This document shows positions 26,207 through 36,972 of a DNA stretch of 64,000 bases, piece after piece. The stretch spans positions 124,001 through 188,000 of the forward strand of contig CAMSHF010000001.1 in the NCBI GenBank assembly GCA_947058615.1, in the 5' to 3' direction. The first letter of the stretch is position 1. Each line of letters begins with the position of its first letter. This DNA is from an uncultured Rickettsiella sp. Lineage in GTDB: Bacteria; Pseudomonadota; Gammaproteobacteria; Diplorickettsiales; Diplorickettsiaceae. The position numbers and the translations under genes were made by a program. The notes below the pieces were generated by a model. It was not told the origin of the DNA. It made no database searches and worked only from the letters and a program-made list of their open reading frames with translations.

Positions 26207-27412
26207 TCACCAATTAAATAAAGTGCCATCTATCTTCCTATTAATAGGAAGATAGGCGCGTTCATAGGGATATTTTTCCGCAAGTTTCTCATTAAAATCG
26301 ACACCCAAACCAGGTTGGTCACCTGGGTATAAATAGCCTTTATCGAAACGGTAGTGATGTGGAAATACTTCATTTGTTTTTTCAGTATGGTGCATATATT
26401 CTTGTATACCAAAATTATTAATAGAAATATCAAAATGTAACGCAGCCGCCATAGTAACGGGCGATACATCGGTTGGGCCATGGCATCCCATTTTTACATG
26501 GTAAACTTCGGCCATTGCCGCTATTTTTTTTAAGTGTGATATTCCTCCGCCATGCACAACAGACATACGGATGTAATCAATTAATTGTTCAGTAAATAAA
26601 ATATGCGTATCCCATATTGTGTTAAATACTTCTCCTACTGCAAGCGGTGTGGTGGTATGTTGACGAATAATCCGAAAACTTTCTTGTAACTCTGCGGGAA
26701 CAGTATCTTCCAGCCAGAACAGGTGATAAGGCTCTAATTCTTTTCCAAGACGAGCCGCCTCAATGGGTGTTAATCGATGATGCGCATCATGAAGGAAATG
26801 AGGATCATCGCCATAAGTTTTGCGTAATTCTTCAAATAGCTCAGGAACATAATTAAGGTATTTTTCGGTAGACCACACGCATTCTTGAGGTAATCCTTTA
26901 GTCGCAGGCTCATAATACATCTTATCTTTAGAAACACCATAGGAATTAGCTAAACCGGGTACGCCCGTCTGTGCACGTATTGCCAAATAACCCTTATCGA
27001 TATACTTTCCAACTTGATCGATGGTATCAGCAATATCCTTGCCATTCGCATGCCCATAAACCATGATACCTTGACGACCCTTTCCTCCTAATAAATTATA
27101 AACGGGCGTATTTAATACCTTTCCTTTAATATCCCATAAAGCCATATCGATCGCAGCAATAGCTGCCATCGTCACAGGGCCACGGCGCCAGTAAGCACCC
27201 CGATAGAAAAACTGCCAAATTTCTTCAATTTGAGCAGGATCTCGGCCTATTAAACAAGGAATCAGATCTTCTAAGTAAGCTTTAACGGAGAGCTCTCGAC
27301 CATTTAGCGTAGCATCGCCGAGACCATATACTCCTTCGTCGGTAAAGATTTTTAAAGTTACAAAATTACGATCGGGACAAGTAACAAATACCTTAGCATC
27401 TTCAATTTTCAT
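26207..27412 (-). CDS. manD: D-mannonate dehydratase (ManD, enolase superfamily)
   Basis: The enzyme dehydrates D-mannonate to 2-keto-3-deoxygluconate (KDG). It has 401 residues, the normal length. Enolase-superfamily metal ligands are recognisable: Asp in [10 protein letters not shown], Glu in [10 protein letters not shown] and Glu in AVGEVFN. The catalytic His of DAHH and the later MGCHGPTD are also present, as in characterised ManD. Some relatives dehydrate D-gluconate slowly, so the exact aldonate is inferred. It ends the catabolic run that begins with the KDG kinase. Confidence 0.92.
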   Translation of the reverse strand: MKIEDAKVFVTCPDRNFVTLKIFTDEGVYGLGDATLNGRELSVKAYLEDLIPCLIGRDPAQIEEIWQFFYRGAYWRRGPVTMAAIAAIDMALWDIKGKVLNTPVYNLLGGKGRQGIMVYGHANGKDIADTIDQVGKYIDKGYLAIRAQTGVPGLANSYGVSKDKMYYEPATKGLPQECVWSTEKYLNYVPELFEELRKTYGDDPHFLHDAHHRLTPIEAARLGKELEPYHLFWLEDTVPAELQESFRIIRQHTTTPLAVGEVFNTIWDTHILFTEQLIDYIRMSVVHGGGISHLKKIAAMAEVYHVKMGCHGPTDVSPVTMAAALHFDISINNFGIQEYMHHTEKTNEVFPHHYRFDKGYLYPGDQPGLGVDFNEKLAEKYPYERAYLPINRKIDGTLFNW

Positions 27413-27477
27413 AGTGGAACCTCGAGAGGATCTCGTTTCTATTTTTTTATGTTGGCCTTAATCATCAAATTATAAAA

Positions 27478-28266
27478 TTATTGAATAACTAAATCATTTA
27501 AGCGATTACGTCCAATTATTGGATATTGTTCGACTTCATATACCGCACCACTTACTGGCGCGGATTGATCCGAAAGCCAAAATATTACATGTGATGCAAT
27601 ATTATCGGGTGATAATAAACGACCGCTGGGCGCATACATTTTAGGAATTCTTTCTTGCCAGTTTTCTGGCAAACCCTCTGACATTTTTAAACAAATCTCA
27701 TTGTCAGTGGGTGTCCATCCAACATTTAACTGGTTAACTCGAATCAATTCAGACCCTAAACTATCCGCTAAGTTACGTGTCATCGTCATGAGCGCACCTT
27801 TAGAAGCGGAATAAACCAAAAGATCAGGCTGGCCCGTATACGCATTCATAGAACCTATATTGACGATAGCGGCGCTTTTTTTTTGCTTACGAAAAACTTT
27901 CACAGCTGCCTTGCATAATAATAAGGGGGCATAGAAATTAATTCGCATAATTTTTTCACAAACTTCTAAGTTGACAGAGTCAATATTGTTTCGGGGATAA
28001 ATACCCGCATTATTTACTAAACCATCAAGACGACCAAATTTTTTTACCGTCTCTGTTATTAAATAGGTATAGACATTTGCATCCATTAAATCCGCTAATA
28101 AAAAACTACTTGCTTCTCCCAGTTCTTTTGTTAGCTTTCTCGCACATTCTTCCTTACGGCCATGAATCATGATTTTAGCACCTTCAGCAACACAACGCCG
28201 AGCAATCGCAGCGCCAATACCATTCGTGGACCCAGTAACCAAAATAACTTTATTTTTTAACATCAT
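27478..28266 (-). CDS. Short-chain dehydrogenase, probable sugar or sugar-acid dehydrogenase
   Basis: A 262-residue NAD(P)-dependent SDR. The nucleotide-binding TGSTNGIG is at residues 11-18, NNAG near residue 86, and the catalytic triad is Ser in NIGSMN, Tyr and Lys in YSASK. Given the neighbours it probably oxidises the imported aldose at C1 to the lactone, or alternatively interconverts an aldonate and a keto-acid such as fructuronate. The ATG overlaps the stop codon of the transporter gene by four bases, indicating translational coupling. Confidence 0.88.
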   Translation of the reverse strand: MMLKNKVILVTGSTNGIGAAIARRCVAEGAKIMIHGRKEECARKLTKELGEASSFLLADLMDANVYTYLITETVKKFGRLDGLVNNAGIYPRNNIDSVNLEVCEKIMRINFYAPLLLCKAAVKVFRKQKKSAAIVNIGSMNAYTGQPDLLVYSASKGALMTMTRNLADSLGSELIRVNQLNVGWTPTDNEICLKMSEGLPENWQERIPKMYAPSGRLLSPDNIASHVIFWLSDQSAPVSGAVYEVEQYPIIGRNRLNDLVIQ

Positions 28267-29717
28267 TTTGCCATTCTCGACGAGAATTTGTTTAATTTAG
28301 AAAAAAACAAAAGGTTTCTTAATAGAATAAAGAACGAAAAAGCATTAAGCGGAGCACCTAATTCACGACTTGGCCGACCTAAGTGCAAATTATTTTCAAT
28401 TTGTTCTAATGAACAATCTTTTGTTTCTGGAACAATAAAATAAACAAAAATCCAACCTAATATACACAAAATTGCATATAACCAAAACGTATGACTCGTA
28501 CCTATAAGTTGAATTAAGGTTAAAAATGTTAAAGACACCAACATATTAAAACCCCAACTTGCAGAAATAGCTAAACTGGCACCTACACCGCGAATATTCA
28601 ATGGAAAAATTTCTGAAATAATTAACCACATGATAGGACCTAGGCTCATTGCAAAACTAGCAATATAAATAACCATACTTGCAGCAGCGACCCAGCGCAA
28701 TGCAGCAAAAGAAGCGAAATAAAAGGCAGTTCCAAGAATAATCAAACTAATAAACATGCCTATAAGACCGTAAAGTAATAAAGGTCGACGTCCCCAACGA
28801 TCAATAAGTGGCAAGGCAATTATAGTAAATAGTACATTGATTATCCCTATACCTAAAGTCGCTAAAATAGCATTACTTGCATATTTAAAACCCGACATTT
28901 GTAAAATGGTCGGTGCATAATAAATAATGGCATTGATTCCTGTGACTTGCTGAAAAAAACTTAAACCTAAACTAATAAAAAGAATAGGCCGTAACCATTT
29001 AGCTAATAGTAGGCGATGTGTTCCTTTTTCAATCTCTACAGTTTGGCAAATTTCAGCGAATTCTTCATTGATATTTTCACCATGCCGTATCTGTTGTAAA
29101 ATTACTCGAGCTTTTTTATCCCATCCTTTTAATATCATCCATCGAGGACTTTCTGGCAAATAAATAGTACCCAACAGTAAAATAACTGCTGGAACAACCC
29201 CTAAACCTAGCATCCAAGACCATTGCCCGGAAGCAGAAAAATAATAATTGATTAAGTAAGAAAAAACGATACCCATAGTAATCGCTAACTGATTTAAAGA
29301 AACTAACATGCCACGAATACGTTTTGGGGCAATTTCAGCCAGATAAAGGGGTGCAGTAAAAGAACCTACACCGATAGCCACACCGAGCGTTATTCGACCT
29401 ATAACCAGACTAACTAAATTAGAAGAAAATGCGGTCCATAAAGAACCTACAATAAAGATTAGTGCCGTGAAAACAAGAACTTTACGTCGACCTAATAAAT
29501 CACTCACTCTACCACTTACACCCGAGCCTATTAAAGCGCCGAACAAAACGGCGCTAACTACCATTTCGACTTGAAAGCTTGTTAAGACAAAATCTTTTCT
29601 GATAAATAAAATTGCGCCTGAAATAATTCCCGTATCATAACCAAACAACAATCCAGCCAAAGCTGCAAAACCCGAAATGATATAAACCAACCAATTAGGG
29701 TTTGATATTTTTGCCAT
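28263..29717 (-). CDS. Sugar/H+ symporter (MFS sugar porter family)
   Basis: A 484-residue, 12-helix inner-membrane transporter of the XylE/GalP/AraE group. Sugar-porter signatures are present: GYDTGIISGA in helix 1, DLLGRRK in the loop after helix 2, PESPRWM after helix 6, QQVTGINAIIYYAP in helix 7 and PETKDCSLEQIE after helix 12. Substrates in this family are neutral aldoses, so the operon is more likely to begin with a hexose or pentose than with a hexuronate. The last bases overlap the SDR gene. Confidence 0.92.
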   Translation of the reverse strand: MAKISNPNWLVYIISGFAALAGLLFGYDTGIISGAILFIRKDFVLTSFQVEMVVSAVLFGALIGSGVSGRVSDLLGRRKVLVFTALIFIVGSLWTAFSSNLVSLVIGRITLGVAIGVGSFTAPLYLAEIAPKRIRGMLVSLNQLAITMGIVFSYLINYYFSASGQWSWMLGLGVVPAVILLLGTIYLPESPRWMILKGWDKKARVILQQIRHGENINEEFAEICQTVEIEKGTHRLLLAKWLRPILFISLGLSFFQQVTGINAIIYYAPTILQMSGFKYASNAILATLGIGIINVLFTIIALPLIDRWGRRPLLLYGLIGMFISLIILGTAFYFASFAALRWVAAASMVIYIASFAMSLGPIMWLIISEIFPLNIRGVGASLAISASWGFNMLVSLTFLTLIQLIGTSHTFWLYAILCILGWIFVYFIVPETKDCSLEQIENNLHLGRPSRELGAPLNAFSFFILLRNLLFFSKLNKFSSRMAK

Positions 29718-29829
29718 AAAAAATAATCTCTTTTGTGGTATTTACTCTTTACTTTACCTCCATCATCATAAAAAGCAACTAATTGGATATAAAGCTTATA
29801 GTTTATAGGGAATTATTTGCTGCTTTTTC

Positions 29830-30693
29830 TCAGCCCAAATAGGATGGCTCAGCCAATCCCTTAATATCGGTTTCTATAGCAAAAATCATTCCAGATTTCG
29901 GAGCATCTGCAAGTTGGGCTGCAGTTAAATTGATAGAAGCAGAAGTAACATACAAAGTAGTTAAGTCAGGACCTCCAAAACAACAACTCGTTGGCCTGGG
30001 TATGGGCATAGGGATAATAGCATCGATTTCACCTATGGGCGTATATCGTGTAATCTGCCAGCCATCCCAATGGCAGCTCCAAAGATAACCTTGACTATCT
30101 ACCGTCAGACCGTCTGGAAAACCTTCTTCTTTAGGAACTTGCGCAAATATTTGCATTTTTCCTAAACGTCTTTGAACAGGATCAAATTCATATTGATAAA
30201 TCTGGCGGGCAGGGGAATCACAGATATACATTAAACTATTATCTAGATTCCAAGCAATACCATTACTAACAGTAAAACCACTAAGCATTTCCGTGACATT
30301 GCCTTTATCCAAACAATATAGTGATCCTATGGGTTTTTGCTCTGCTTTATCTTTTGTTCCTGCCCAAAATCGCCCTTGTCTATCACATTTACCATCGTTA
30401 AACATAACATTTTTGATACTTCGTATTGGTAAAGCAATATTTTGGATCGTACCTGTTATCGTATCAATAGTGACAAAACGATCTTTTAATGCCCCTATTA
30501 AACCCCCTTTAGTACGCCATCCAACTGAACCAATTTCGCTGGGCATAGCAAATTTATCAATACTTTTATCATGATTTAAGCGGTATAAAGTCGCGGCTAT
30601 GATATCGACCCAATACAAACATTTTTCAATAGGGTGCCAAAGCGGTCCTTCCCCTAACAACATAATTTTTTGACATAAAACTTTAGGCTCCAT
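29830..30693 (-). CDS. SMP-30/gluconolactonase-family lactonase
   Basis: A six-bladed beta-propeller lactonase hydrolysing an aldonolactone to the aldonate. The ATG at 30691-30693 gives 287 residues and lies five bases after the galM stop; a TTG at 30705 would overlap that gene. Metal ligands of the family can be placed at Glu in LLGEGPLW, Asn in VSNGIAWN and Asp in FPDGLTVDSQG. In this operon it fits between the sugar dehydrogenase and mannonate dehydratase. Confidence 0.9.
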   Translation of the reverse strand: MEPKVLCQKIMLLGEGPLWHPIEKCLYWVDIIAATLYRLNHDKSIDKFAMPSEIGSVGWRTKGGLIGALKDRFVTIDTITGTIQNIALPIRSIKNVMFNDGKCDRQGRFWAGTKDKAEQKPIGSLYCLDKGNVTEMLSGFTVSNGIAWNLDNSLMYICDSPARQIYQYEFDPVQRRLGKMQIFAQVPKEEGFPDGLTVDSQGYLWSCHWDGWQITRYTPIGEIDAIIPMPIPRPTSCCFGGPDLTTLYVTSASINLTAAQLADAPKSGMIFAIETDIKGLAEPSYLG

Positions 30694-30698
30694 AATTG

Positions 30699-31751
30699 TT
30701 ACCAAATTAATCGATAAATGCTTTCGTGTTGATACTTATTACCCGGCAATAAAAAAGGTGTCGGAAATTGTAAATACTTAATAGCGCCTGGAAGATTTTG
30801 TGTTTCCATGCAAAAAGCACCGTACTGTTGTGTTTGCAAACCTGAACCAATTGGATATTTTCTTAAGCTATTACCTATATAGAACTGTAAACCGGGTTGT
30901 GTCGTATATACCTCTAATATGCGCCCACTTAATGGTTCACTTATTTTCGCAACCAATTGAGGCTGATGATTTATTATGGGTGCTAATAAATAGCAAAGAT
31001 CATAACCTCCGATAGCCATATCTTTTATTCGCTCACCAATCGTGTGAGGTTTGCGAAAATCGAATGGGGTTCCTTTAACTCCTTTTATTTGACCCGTTGG
31101 AAACAGATTTTTATCAGTGACAACATAACGATCCGAAAAAATTTGTAATACATGATCCAATACGGTTCCATTTCCTGCTCCTGCCAAATTCCAATAAGCA
31201 TGATTAGTCAGATCAACCGGGGTCGCTTGGTCAGTTTCAGCTTCAAAAGAAATCTTTAATTCGTTGTCTAAAGTTAAACTATAGCGGACTTTTATGCTGA
31301 GATTTCCAGGATATCCTTGATCGCCATCCGGACTCGTATAAAAAAAACTCACGCTAGTTTGATTCTGCTGAGCTGAAACTTCAGTTTGCCAAACTACTTT
31401 GTCCAAACCTTTTTCTCCACCGTGTAAATGGTGTTGAAAATCTAAATTTTTACTTAAAAAATAATCATATCCTTTATAATTGAAATAAGCGTCTGCAATA
31501 CGATTGGCAACACGTCCTATCGTAGCCCCAAAATAAAAATTATGTATTAAATAATCTTCAAGATGTTCAAATCCTAACGTAAGTTCCTGTCTGCACTCTT
31601 GTGGATCGGGAACTTGTACCGAGGTTAATGTAGCACCATAATTAATAAAGCTAATAGACATACCATTTGGATTACGTAATGTATATTGCATTATAAGTTG
31701 CTCATCAGGTAACTTTCCAAAAACTTTTGACTGACAAACAATTTCCGACAT
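30699..31751 (-). CDS. galM: Aldose 1-epimerase (mutarotase)
   Basis: A 350-residue beta-sandwich enzyme that interconverts alpha and beta anomers of free aldoses. The catalytic His is in LTNHAYWNLAG near residue 182 and the catalytic Glu in CMETQNLPGA near residue 315; FHLHGG-type QHHLHGG near residue 93 and GYDLCYLL are also conserved. A mutarotase implies that the pathway starts with a cyclic free sugar, which would supply the anomer used by a C1 dehydrogenase. Confidence 0.92.
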   Translation of the reverse strand: MSEIVCQSKVFGKLPDEQLIMQYTLRNPNGMSISFINYGATLTSVQVPDPQECRQELTLGFEHLEDYLIHNFYFGATIGRVANRIADAYFNYKGYDYFLSKNLDFQHHLHGGEKGLDKVVWQTEVSAQQNQTSVSFFYTSPDGDQGYPGNLSIKVRYSLTLDNELKISFEAETDQATPVDLTNHAYWNLAGAGNGTVLDHVLQIFSDRYVVTDKNLFPTGQIKGVKGTPFDFRKPHTIGERIKDMAIGGYDLCYLLAPIINHQPQLVAKISEPLSGRILEVYTTQPGLQFYIGNSLRKYPIGSGLQTQQYGAFCMETQNLPGAIKYLQFPTPFLLPGNKYQHESIYRLIW

Positions 31752-31757
31752 ATCGCC

Positions 31758-32693
31758 TCAAAATAAATTCGGCATTTTCGTTTTGGGGATAATAGCACCT
31801 ACTTGCGTTATAACTTTTGCGGCAAGTTTATGGCCATATAAGCATGCTTTGAATGGATCAAAGCCTAATAGGCGCGCTGCTAAATAAGCACTATTAAATG
31901 AATCCCCTGCCGCAGTTGTATCAATGATTTTATCCACATGGCACGTTGGAACGCGTTGTTGACAATCAAGTGTGGCAACCAATGCGGGCTCAGCACCACA
32001 TTTAACCACAGCTTCAGTCACTCCAATCTCGAATAATCGCTGAACACAAGCCTCTGGCGTTGCATCACCAAAGACTAACTGATCATTAATAAAAGTAGGT
32101 AAAGCAATATCGACATATTTTAAAAAAGTAAATATTGTTTTTCTTGCAATATCTGAGTTAATCCATAAAGAAGGTCGATAATTTGTATCAAAAATAATTT
32201 TTGTACCTTTTTGCTTAGCTTTTTGTAAAACATCCGTTAAATAACCTCGACTCGCTTCATCGAGTATCGCTAAACTAATCCCTGAGAAATATAAATAATC
32301 CATTTCTGTCAATTGCTTAGATAGATCGGTTAGATTATCCCCTTTAAATAAATCTCGAGCTGCCGAGTCAGATCGATAAAAATAAAATGTTCTTTCTCCA
32401 TGGGTATCTGTACGAATTAAATAAAGTCCAGGCAACTTATTCTTTACACGGCGAATTAAATCAGTTTTAAGACCTTCATTTTTCCAATCCGTTAGCATTT
32501 GATCGCTATACTCATCCTGTCCTAGCACAGTAACATAATGGATATTATAGGCTTGATTTTTCAATAATCGGTATAAATAAACCGCAAAATTTAATGTATC
32601 CCCTGCAAACGAAAGGGAGAGCGAAGTCGGTGTTTGGTGTGATAACTCCAACATGGCCTCACCAATCACACCTATATGTTTAATGTTAGACAT
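31758..32693 (-). CDS. kdgK: 2-keto-3-deoxygluconate kinase (PfkB family)
   Basis: A ribokinase-like kinase that converts KDG to KDPG with ATP. The 311-residue length matches KdgK. The C-terminal PfkB signature DTTAAGDSFNSAYLA carries the catalytic Asp, with AAGD in place of the common GAGD. The N-terminal motif GEAMLELS and the substrate loop YFYRSDSAAR resemble KdgK proteins. It is the first gene of the minus-strand sugar run and is divergent from the KDPG aldolase gene. Confidence 0.9.
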   Translation of the reverse strand: MSNIKHIGVIGEAMLELSHQTPTSLSLSFAGDTLNFAVYLYRLLKNQAYNIHYVTVLGQDEYSDQMLTDWKNEGLKTDLIRRVKNKLPGLYLIRTDTHGERTFYFYRSDSAARDLFKGDNLTDLSKQLTEMDYLYFSGISLAILDEASRGYLTDVLQKAKQKGTKIIFDTNYRPSLWINSDIARKTIFTFLKYVDIALPTFINDQLVFGDATPEACVQRLFEIGVTEAVVKCGAEPALVATLDCQQRVPTCHVDKIIDTTAAGDSFNSAYLAARLLGFDPFKACLYGHKLAAKVITQVGAIIPKTKMPNLF

Positions 32694-32798
32694 GAGTAAT
32701 TTTATATGGAATAGATTTTTTAAGGCTTATCTCCGCTGGGATTTGCTTAGCCCAAAAGACGCGGGTATTATGTTCAAGTATAATCTTATAGGACATCG
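32694..32798. promoter_or_regulatory. Shared divergent promoter region of kdgK and eda
   Basis: These 105 bases must drive both the catabolic run and the aldolase gene. A perfect TATAAT lies at 32779-32784 on the plus strand, but its -35 match is poor and the implied leader would be under ten bases. An AGGA ribosome-binding sequence precedes eda by five bases. No clear repressor palindrome was found. Confidence 0.4.
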
Positions 32799-33434
32799 AT
32801 GCTTTCTTTAATTGATATTCTAGGCCAAAATCGCATTATACCGATTATTGTAATCGATAGAGTAGAACATGCAATTCCTTTGGCTGAAACACTGCTAAAA
32901 TCTGGATTTAAGGTGTTAGAAATTACGTTACGCACGCCTTGTGCCCTAGCTGCAATTGAGAAAATAAATAAGGTACTCCCAGAAGCTATCGTTGGTGCAG
33001 GCACTATTATCGAAACTAAACAATTCTCTCAAATAAAATCCACGGGAGCAAAATTTGCGGTTAGCCCTGGTTTAAGCAAAGCTTTAGTATTTGAAGCTGA
33101 AAAACATAACATTCCTTATCTACCTGGCATTGCTACACCGAGTGAAGCACTCCTCGCTCATCAACTTAAGTTAAAATATCTTAAATTTTTTCCGGCTGAA
33201 AGTATGGGGGGTATTAAAACATTACGGGCCATTGCTGAAACTTTGCCCTTGCATTTTTGTCCAACCGGTGGTCTGCATACCGATAATTTCATTAACTACC
33301 TGCACTTACCGTTTGTCACTTGTGTCGGCGGCTCTTGGATAACGCCTCCTAAACTCATTGTTAAAGGCTCATTTAATGAAATAGCAACTCAAGCTAAACA
33401 AGCTCAAAAAATCCTAAAAAAGACTTTCAGTTAA
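32799..33434 (+). CDS. eda: KDPG aldolase
   Basis: A class I trimeric aldolase that splits 2-keto-3-deoxy-6-phosphogluconate to pyruvate and glyceraldehyde 3-phosphate. The 211-residue length is typical. The Schiff-base Lys is in LKFFPAES near residue 130, the catalytic Glu in LEITLRTP near residue 45, and GAGTI and CPTGG segments complete the phosphate site. It completes the pathway encoded by the divergent genes. A 6-phosphogluconate dehydratase (Edd) is not in the window. Confidence 0.95.
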   Translation: MLSLIDILGQNRIIPIIVIDRVEHAIPLAETLLKSGFKVLEITLRTPCALAAIEKINKVLPEAIVGAGTIIETKQFSQIKSTGAKFAVSPGLSKALVFEAEKHNIPYLPGIATPSEALLAHQLKLKYLKFFPAESMGGIKTLRAIAETLPLHFCPTGGLHTDNFINYLHLPFVTCVGGSWITPPKLIVKGSFNEIATQAKQAQKILKKTFS

Positions 33435-33752
33435 ACCTTCAAAATAACATCTATATCGATGATAACGGCCTTAGATACTCCTGCAATTAAGCAAGCACTT
33501 GCTTTACGGCTTTTTCATAATAACCCCCTTTTAATAGCTCAAAGAACGAAATAATGCATTTTTAAGAAGTTAAACGAAAGGGTGTCTAATTGGCTGAGTT
33601 ACAAAGGTCCAAAATAGTCAAAAATTATTTTTTTAAATAAAATTTGCATTTTTTAATATTACATTCTATTTAATAAACCTTTAAAACAAAAGCTATTTAA
33701 TTGGTAATATTTAAGACATATGCTTTGGTTTCAGATCGGAGACTAAATTCGG
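33435..33752. other. Gene-free stretch between eda and CADD
   Basis: About 320 bases without a credible gene. It holds a perfect palindrome-like repeat, AAGCAAG-CA-CTTGCTT at 33489-33504, 55 bases after eda, followed by a short T-rich run; this may be a weak terminator. The CADD promoter marks its right end. Confidence 0.4.
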
Positions 33753-33758
33753 TATAAT
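33730..33758 (+). promoter_or_regulatory. Sigma-70 promoter of the CADD gene
   Basis: A perfect TATAAT at 33753-33758 follows a TTCAGA -35-like box (33730-33735, four of six) after 17 bases. Transcription would start near 33765, giving a leader of about 28 bases that contains the AAGGAG ribosome-binding site. This also rules out the earlier ATG at 33757, which lies inside the -10 box. Confidence 0.6.
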
Positions 33759-33792
33759 GTCTCGCACTAAACCAAATAAGGAGAAAGGCACT

Positions 33793-34527
33793 ATGACTAT
33801 GCAAACTGTGGATAATACACTGAATGATATTTTACAAACTAATTATATGCAGCAACTTGATAGGCAGTTAAATGAAAATCATTTATTAAAACACCCTTTC
33901 TATCAAGCTTGGTCTGCTGGAAAATTGTCAATGAATAATCTTCGCGATTATGCTTGTCAGTATTATCACCATGTGGATGCTTTCCCGCGATATATTAGCG
34001 CAACACACAGTAATTGTCCGCTTCCCGAGGCACGAAAAGTATTATTAGACAATTTAAACGACGAAGAAGGAATGAATGGCCTCGATAGTCATCCAGTGTT
34101 ATGGTTACAATTTACTCAAGGCCTGGGTTTATCAGAAGCCACCGTTATAAGCAGTGAACTTTTTTCAGAAACTAAACAATTCATTGATAAATTTCTGGAG
34201 CTATCCCGCTCTTCTTATGCGGAAGGTTTAGGTGCTCTGTATGCTTATGAACGTCAAATTCCTCAAACCGCTGGCAGTAAAATCACTGGATTAAAACAGT
34301 TTTATGATATTACTGATGAACCAACCTTAAAGTTTTTTTTGGTTCATCTTGAAGCCGATGTAGAGCACGCCGAAGCAACTAAAATACTAATAAAAAATTT
34401 ACCCACAGAAGAAAAAATGGCGGCAGCCAACGCGGCTAAGAAAATAGCTAAATCCGTTTGGAATATGTTAAGCGGAATACAAGCACGGACTATGTCTAAT
34501 GTTTGTGAAGAAGTAACTATTGTTTAA
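33793..34527 (+). CDS. CADD-family protein, probable para-aminobenzoate synthase for folate
   Basis: A 244-residue helical protein of the haem-oxygenase/TenA-like fold, matching Chlamydia CADD. The di-metal ligands can be placed at Glu91 or Glu92, His100, Glu153, His185, Asp189 and His192; the last three form the H-x3-D-x2-H pattern HLEADVEH. Tyr37 in HPFYQAW and Lys163 lie where CADD has the residues implicated in making para-aminobenzoate from its own tyrosine. It would bypass PabA/B/C in folate synthesis. The ATG at 33793 follows an AGGAG sequence and a good promoter. Confidence 0.88.
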   Translation: MTMQTVDNTLNDILQTNYMQQLDRQLNENHLLKHPFYQAWSAGKLSMNNLRDYACQYYHHVDAFPRYISATHSNCPLPEARKVLLDNLNDEEGMNGLDSHPVLWLQFTQGLGLSEATVISSELFSETKQFIDKFLELSRSSYAEGLGALYAYERQIPQTAGSKITGLKQFYDITDEPTLKFFLVHLEADVEHAEATKILIKNLPTEEKMAAANAAKKIAKSVWNMLSGIQARTMSNVCEEVTIV

Positions 34528-34669
34528 TAATTAATTAAATAAAAATAATTAGAAAGAAGTTTATTGGTTTTTTTATATTCTTATTCGGTTCATGAGTATT
34601 GTAAGTGAGTAGTAAACCAGACAAAAACCAAGCGTTAAGAATGTATTTAGCTAATAAACTTCTAATTTT

Positions 34670-35950
<1,281 letters not shown>

Positions 35951-36055
35951 CTATCTCTCTATCTCGTTTTTATACCTAATACCATCACTGATTAATTTAT
36001 CATTATCTTGTTACAAGAACTTCAGATAAACTAAGCTATAATTTAAGGAACTACT

Positions 36056-36370
36056 TTATAAATGACTTATAGGCAATATTTTTTCTAACTCTGATAATCT
36101 AACAATAGCCAACATTTGTACAGGTATTGCAACAAAGCGAACTTTTTGATTGCGTTGTTTCAGCATTCGTGTCCAAGAAATTAATAATGCCACACCGCTG
36201 CTATCACTTTGAGTAATCCGTTCCAAATTAAAAGTCAGTAATGGAGCCGAATCTTTCTTTAAAATATTCTGACTTAGTTCCCAAATAACAGGCACTGTAA
36301 AGGCATTTAAAACACCTGACAAAACATATTGACCTTTCTCAAATTGCAAAGAGGATTTATTCATTTGCAT
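36056..36370 (-). CDS. mlaB: STAS-domain protein MlaB
   Basis: A 104-residue cytoplasmic STAS-domain subunit that binds MlaF and is needed for activity of the phospholipid transporter. The fold is recognised from the LTFNLERITQSDSSGVALLISW segment, with the conserved DSSG loop near residues 51-54. It shares one base with the end of mlaC. It is the last gene of the mla run before murA. Confidence 0.88.
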   Translation of the reverse strand: MQMNKSSLQFEKGQYVLSGVLNAFTVPVIWELSQNILKKDSAPLLTFNLERITQSDSSGVALLISWTRMLKQRNQKVRFVAIPVQMLAIVRLSELEKILPISHL

Positions 36371-36972
36371 TAATAGCTTTGGTGATTGTGTTGAGCAAGT
36401 TTAGTAATAAGTCCATTGAGACCGCTTTGCTGTAACTCTCCAGCAAATTGCGACCGAAAACTTTCTATGATACTCACACCATCAACACTAAAATCATAAA
36501 GCATCCACTGTTCACCTTCTCGCATCAAACGATAACTCAGGTTAATGGAAGGACCTGACTCGCGAACAATCACGCTATTAACCTGTACACGAGGCTGGTC
36601 GCTGTAGACTCCTCGCATCGGTAAAAAATTAACCCTTTCATTGGTATATTGCGCCAATGCGCTCGAATAGGTACGGATAAGTAAAGTAACAAATTGCTGA
36701 GCGAAAGCTTGTCTTTGATTGGGTGAAGCATTTATCCAAGCATCACGGCCTAAAGCTCTACTTGACATACTCATTACATCGACATGTGGCAACAAGATTT
36801 GATTAACTATTCCATAAACAATCTGAGGCTTATTTTTAAGCGTCGCCTGGTTTCGTTGTAGCGCTGAAATTAATTGGTTAGAAGTATTTTGTAGCAACTC
36901 TAAAGGCGAAGAAATAGCCCATACCATGGTACATATTAATAATCCAATAAGTACAACTATTACTTTTTTCAC
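36370..36972 (-). CDS. mlaC: Phospholipid-binding periplasmic protein MlaC
   Basis: A periplasmic shuttle that carries phospholipid between the outer-membrane MlaA complex and MlaFEDB. The N-terminus has a signal peptide (VIVVLIGLLICTMVWA) with probable cleavage near residue 20. Family motifs include QILLPHVDVMSMSSRALG and YDFSVDGVSIIESFRSQF. The 200-residue length is normal. It overlaps mlaD by four bases. mlaA is not in the window. Confidence 0.92.
   Translation of the reverse strand: MKKVIVVLIGLLICTMVWAISSPLELLQNTSNQLISALQRNQATLKNKPQIVYGIVNQILLPHVDVMSMSSRALGRDAWINASPNQRQAFAQQFVTLLIRTYSSALAQYTNERVNFLPMRGVYSDQPRVQVNSVIVRESGPSINLSYRLMREGEQWMLYDFSVDGVSIIESFRSQFAGELQQSGLNGLITKLAQHNHQSY

Noticed and set aside
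33757-33792. Earlier ATG for the CADD gene
   Set aside because: That ATG is part of the TATAAT -10 box and has no ribosome-binding site; the ATG at 33793 follows AAGGAG.
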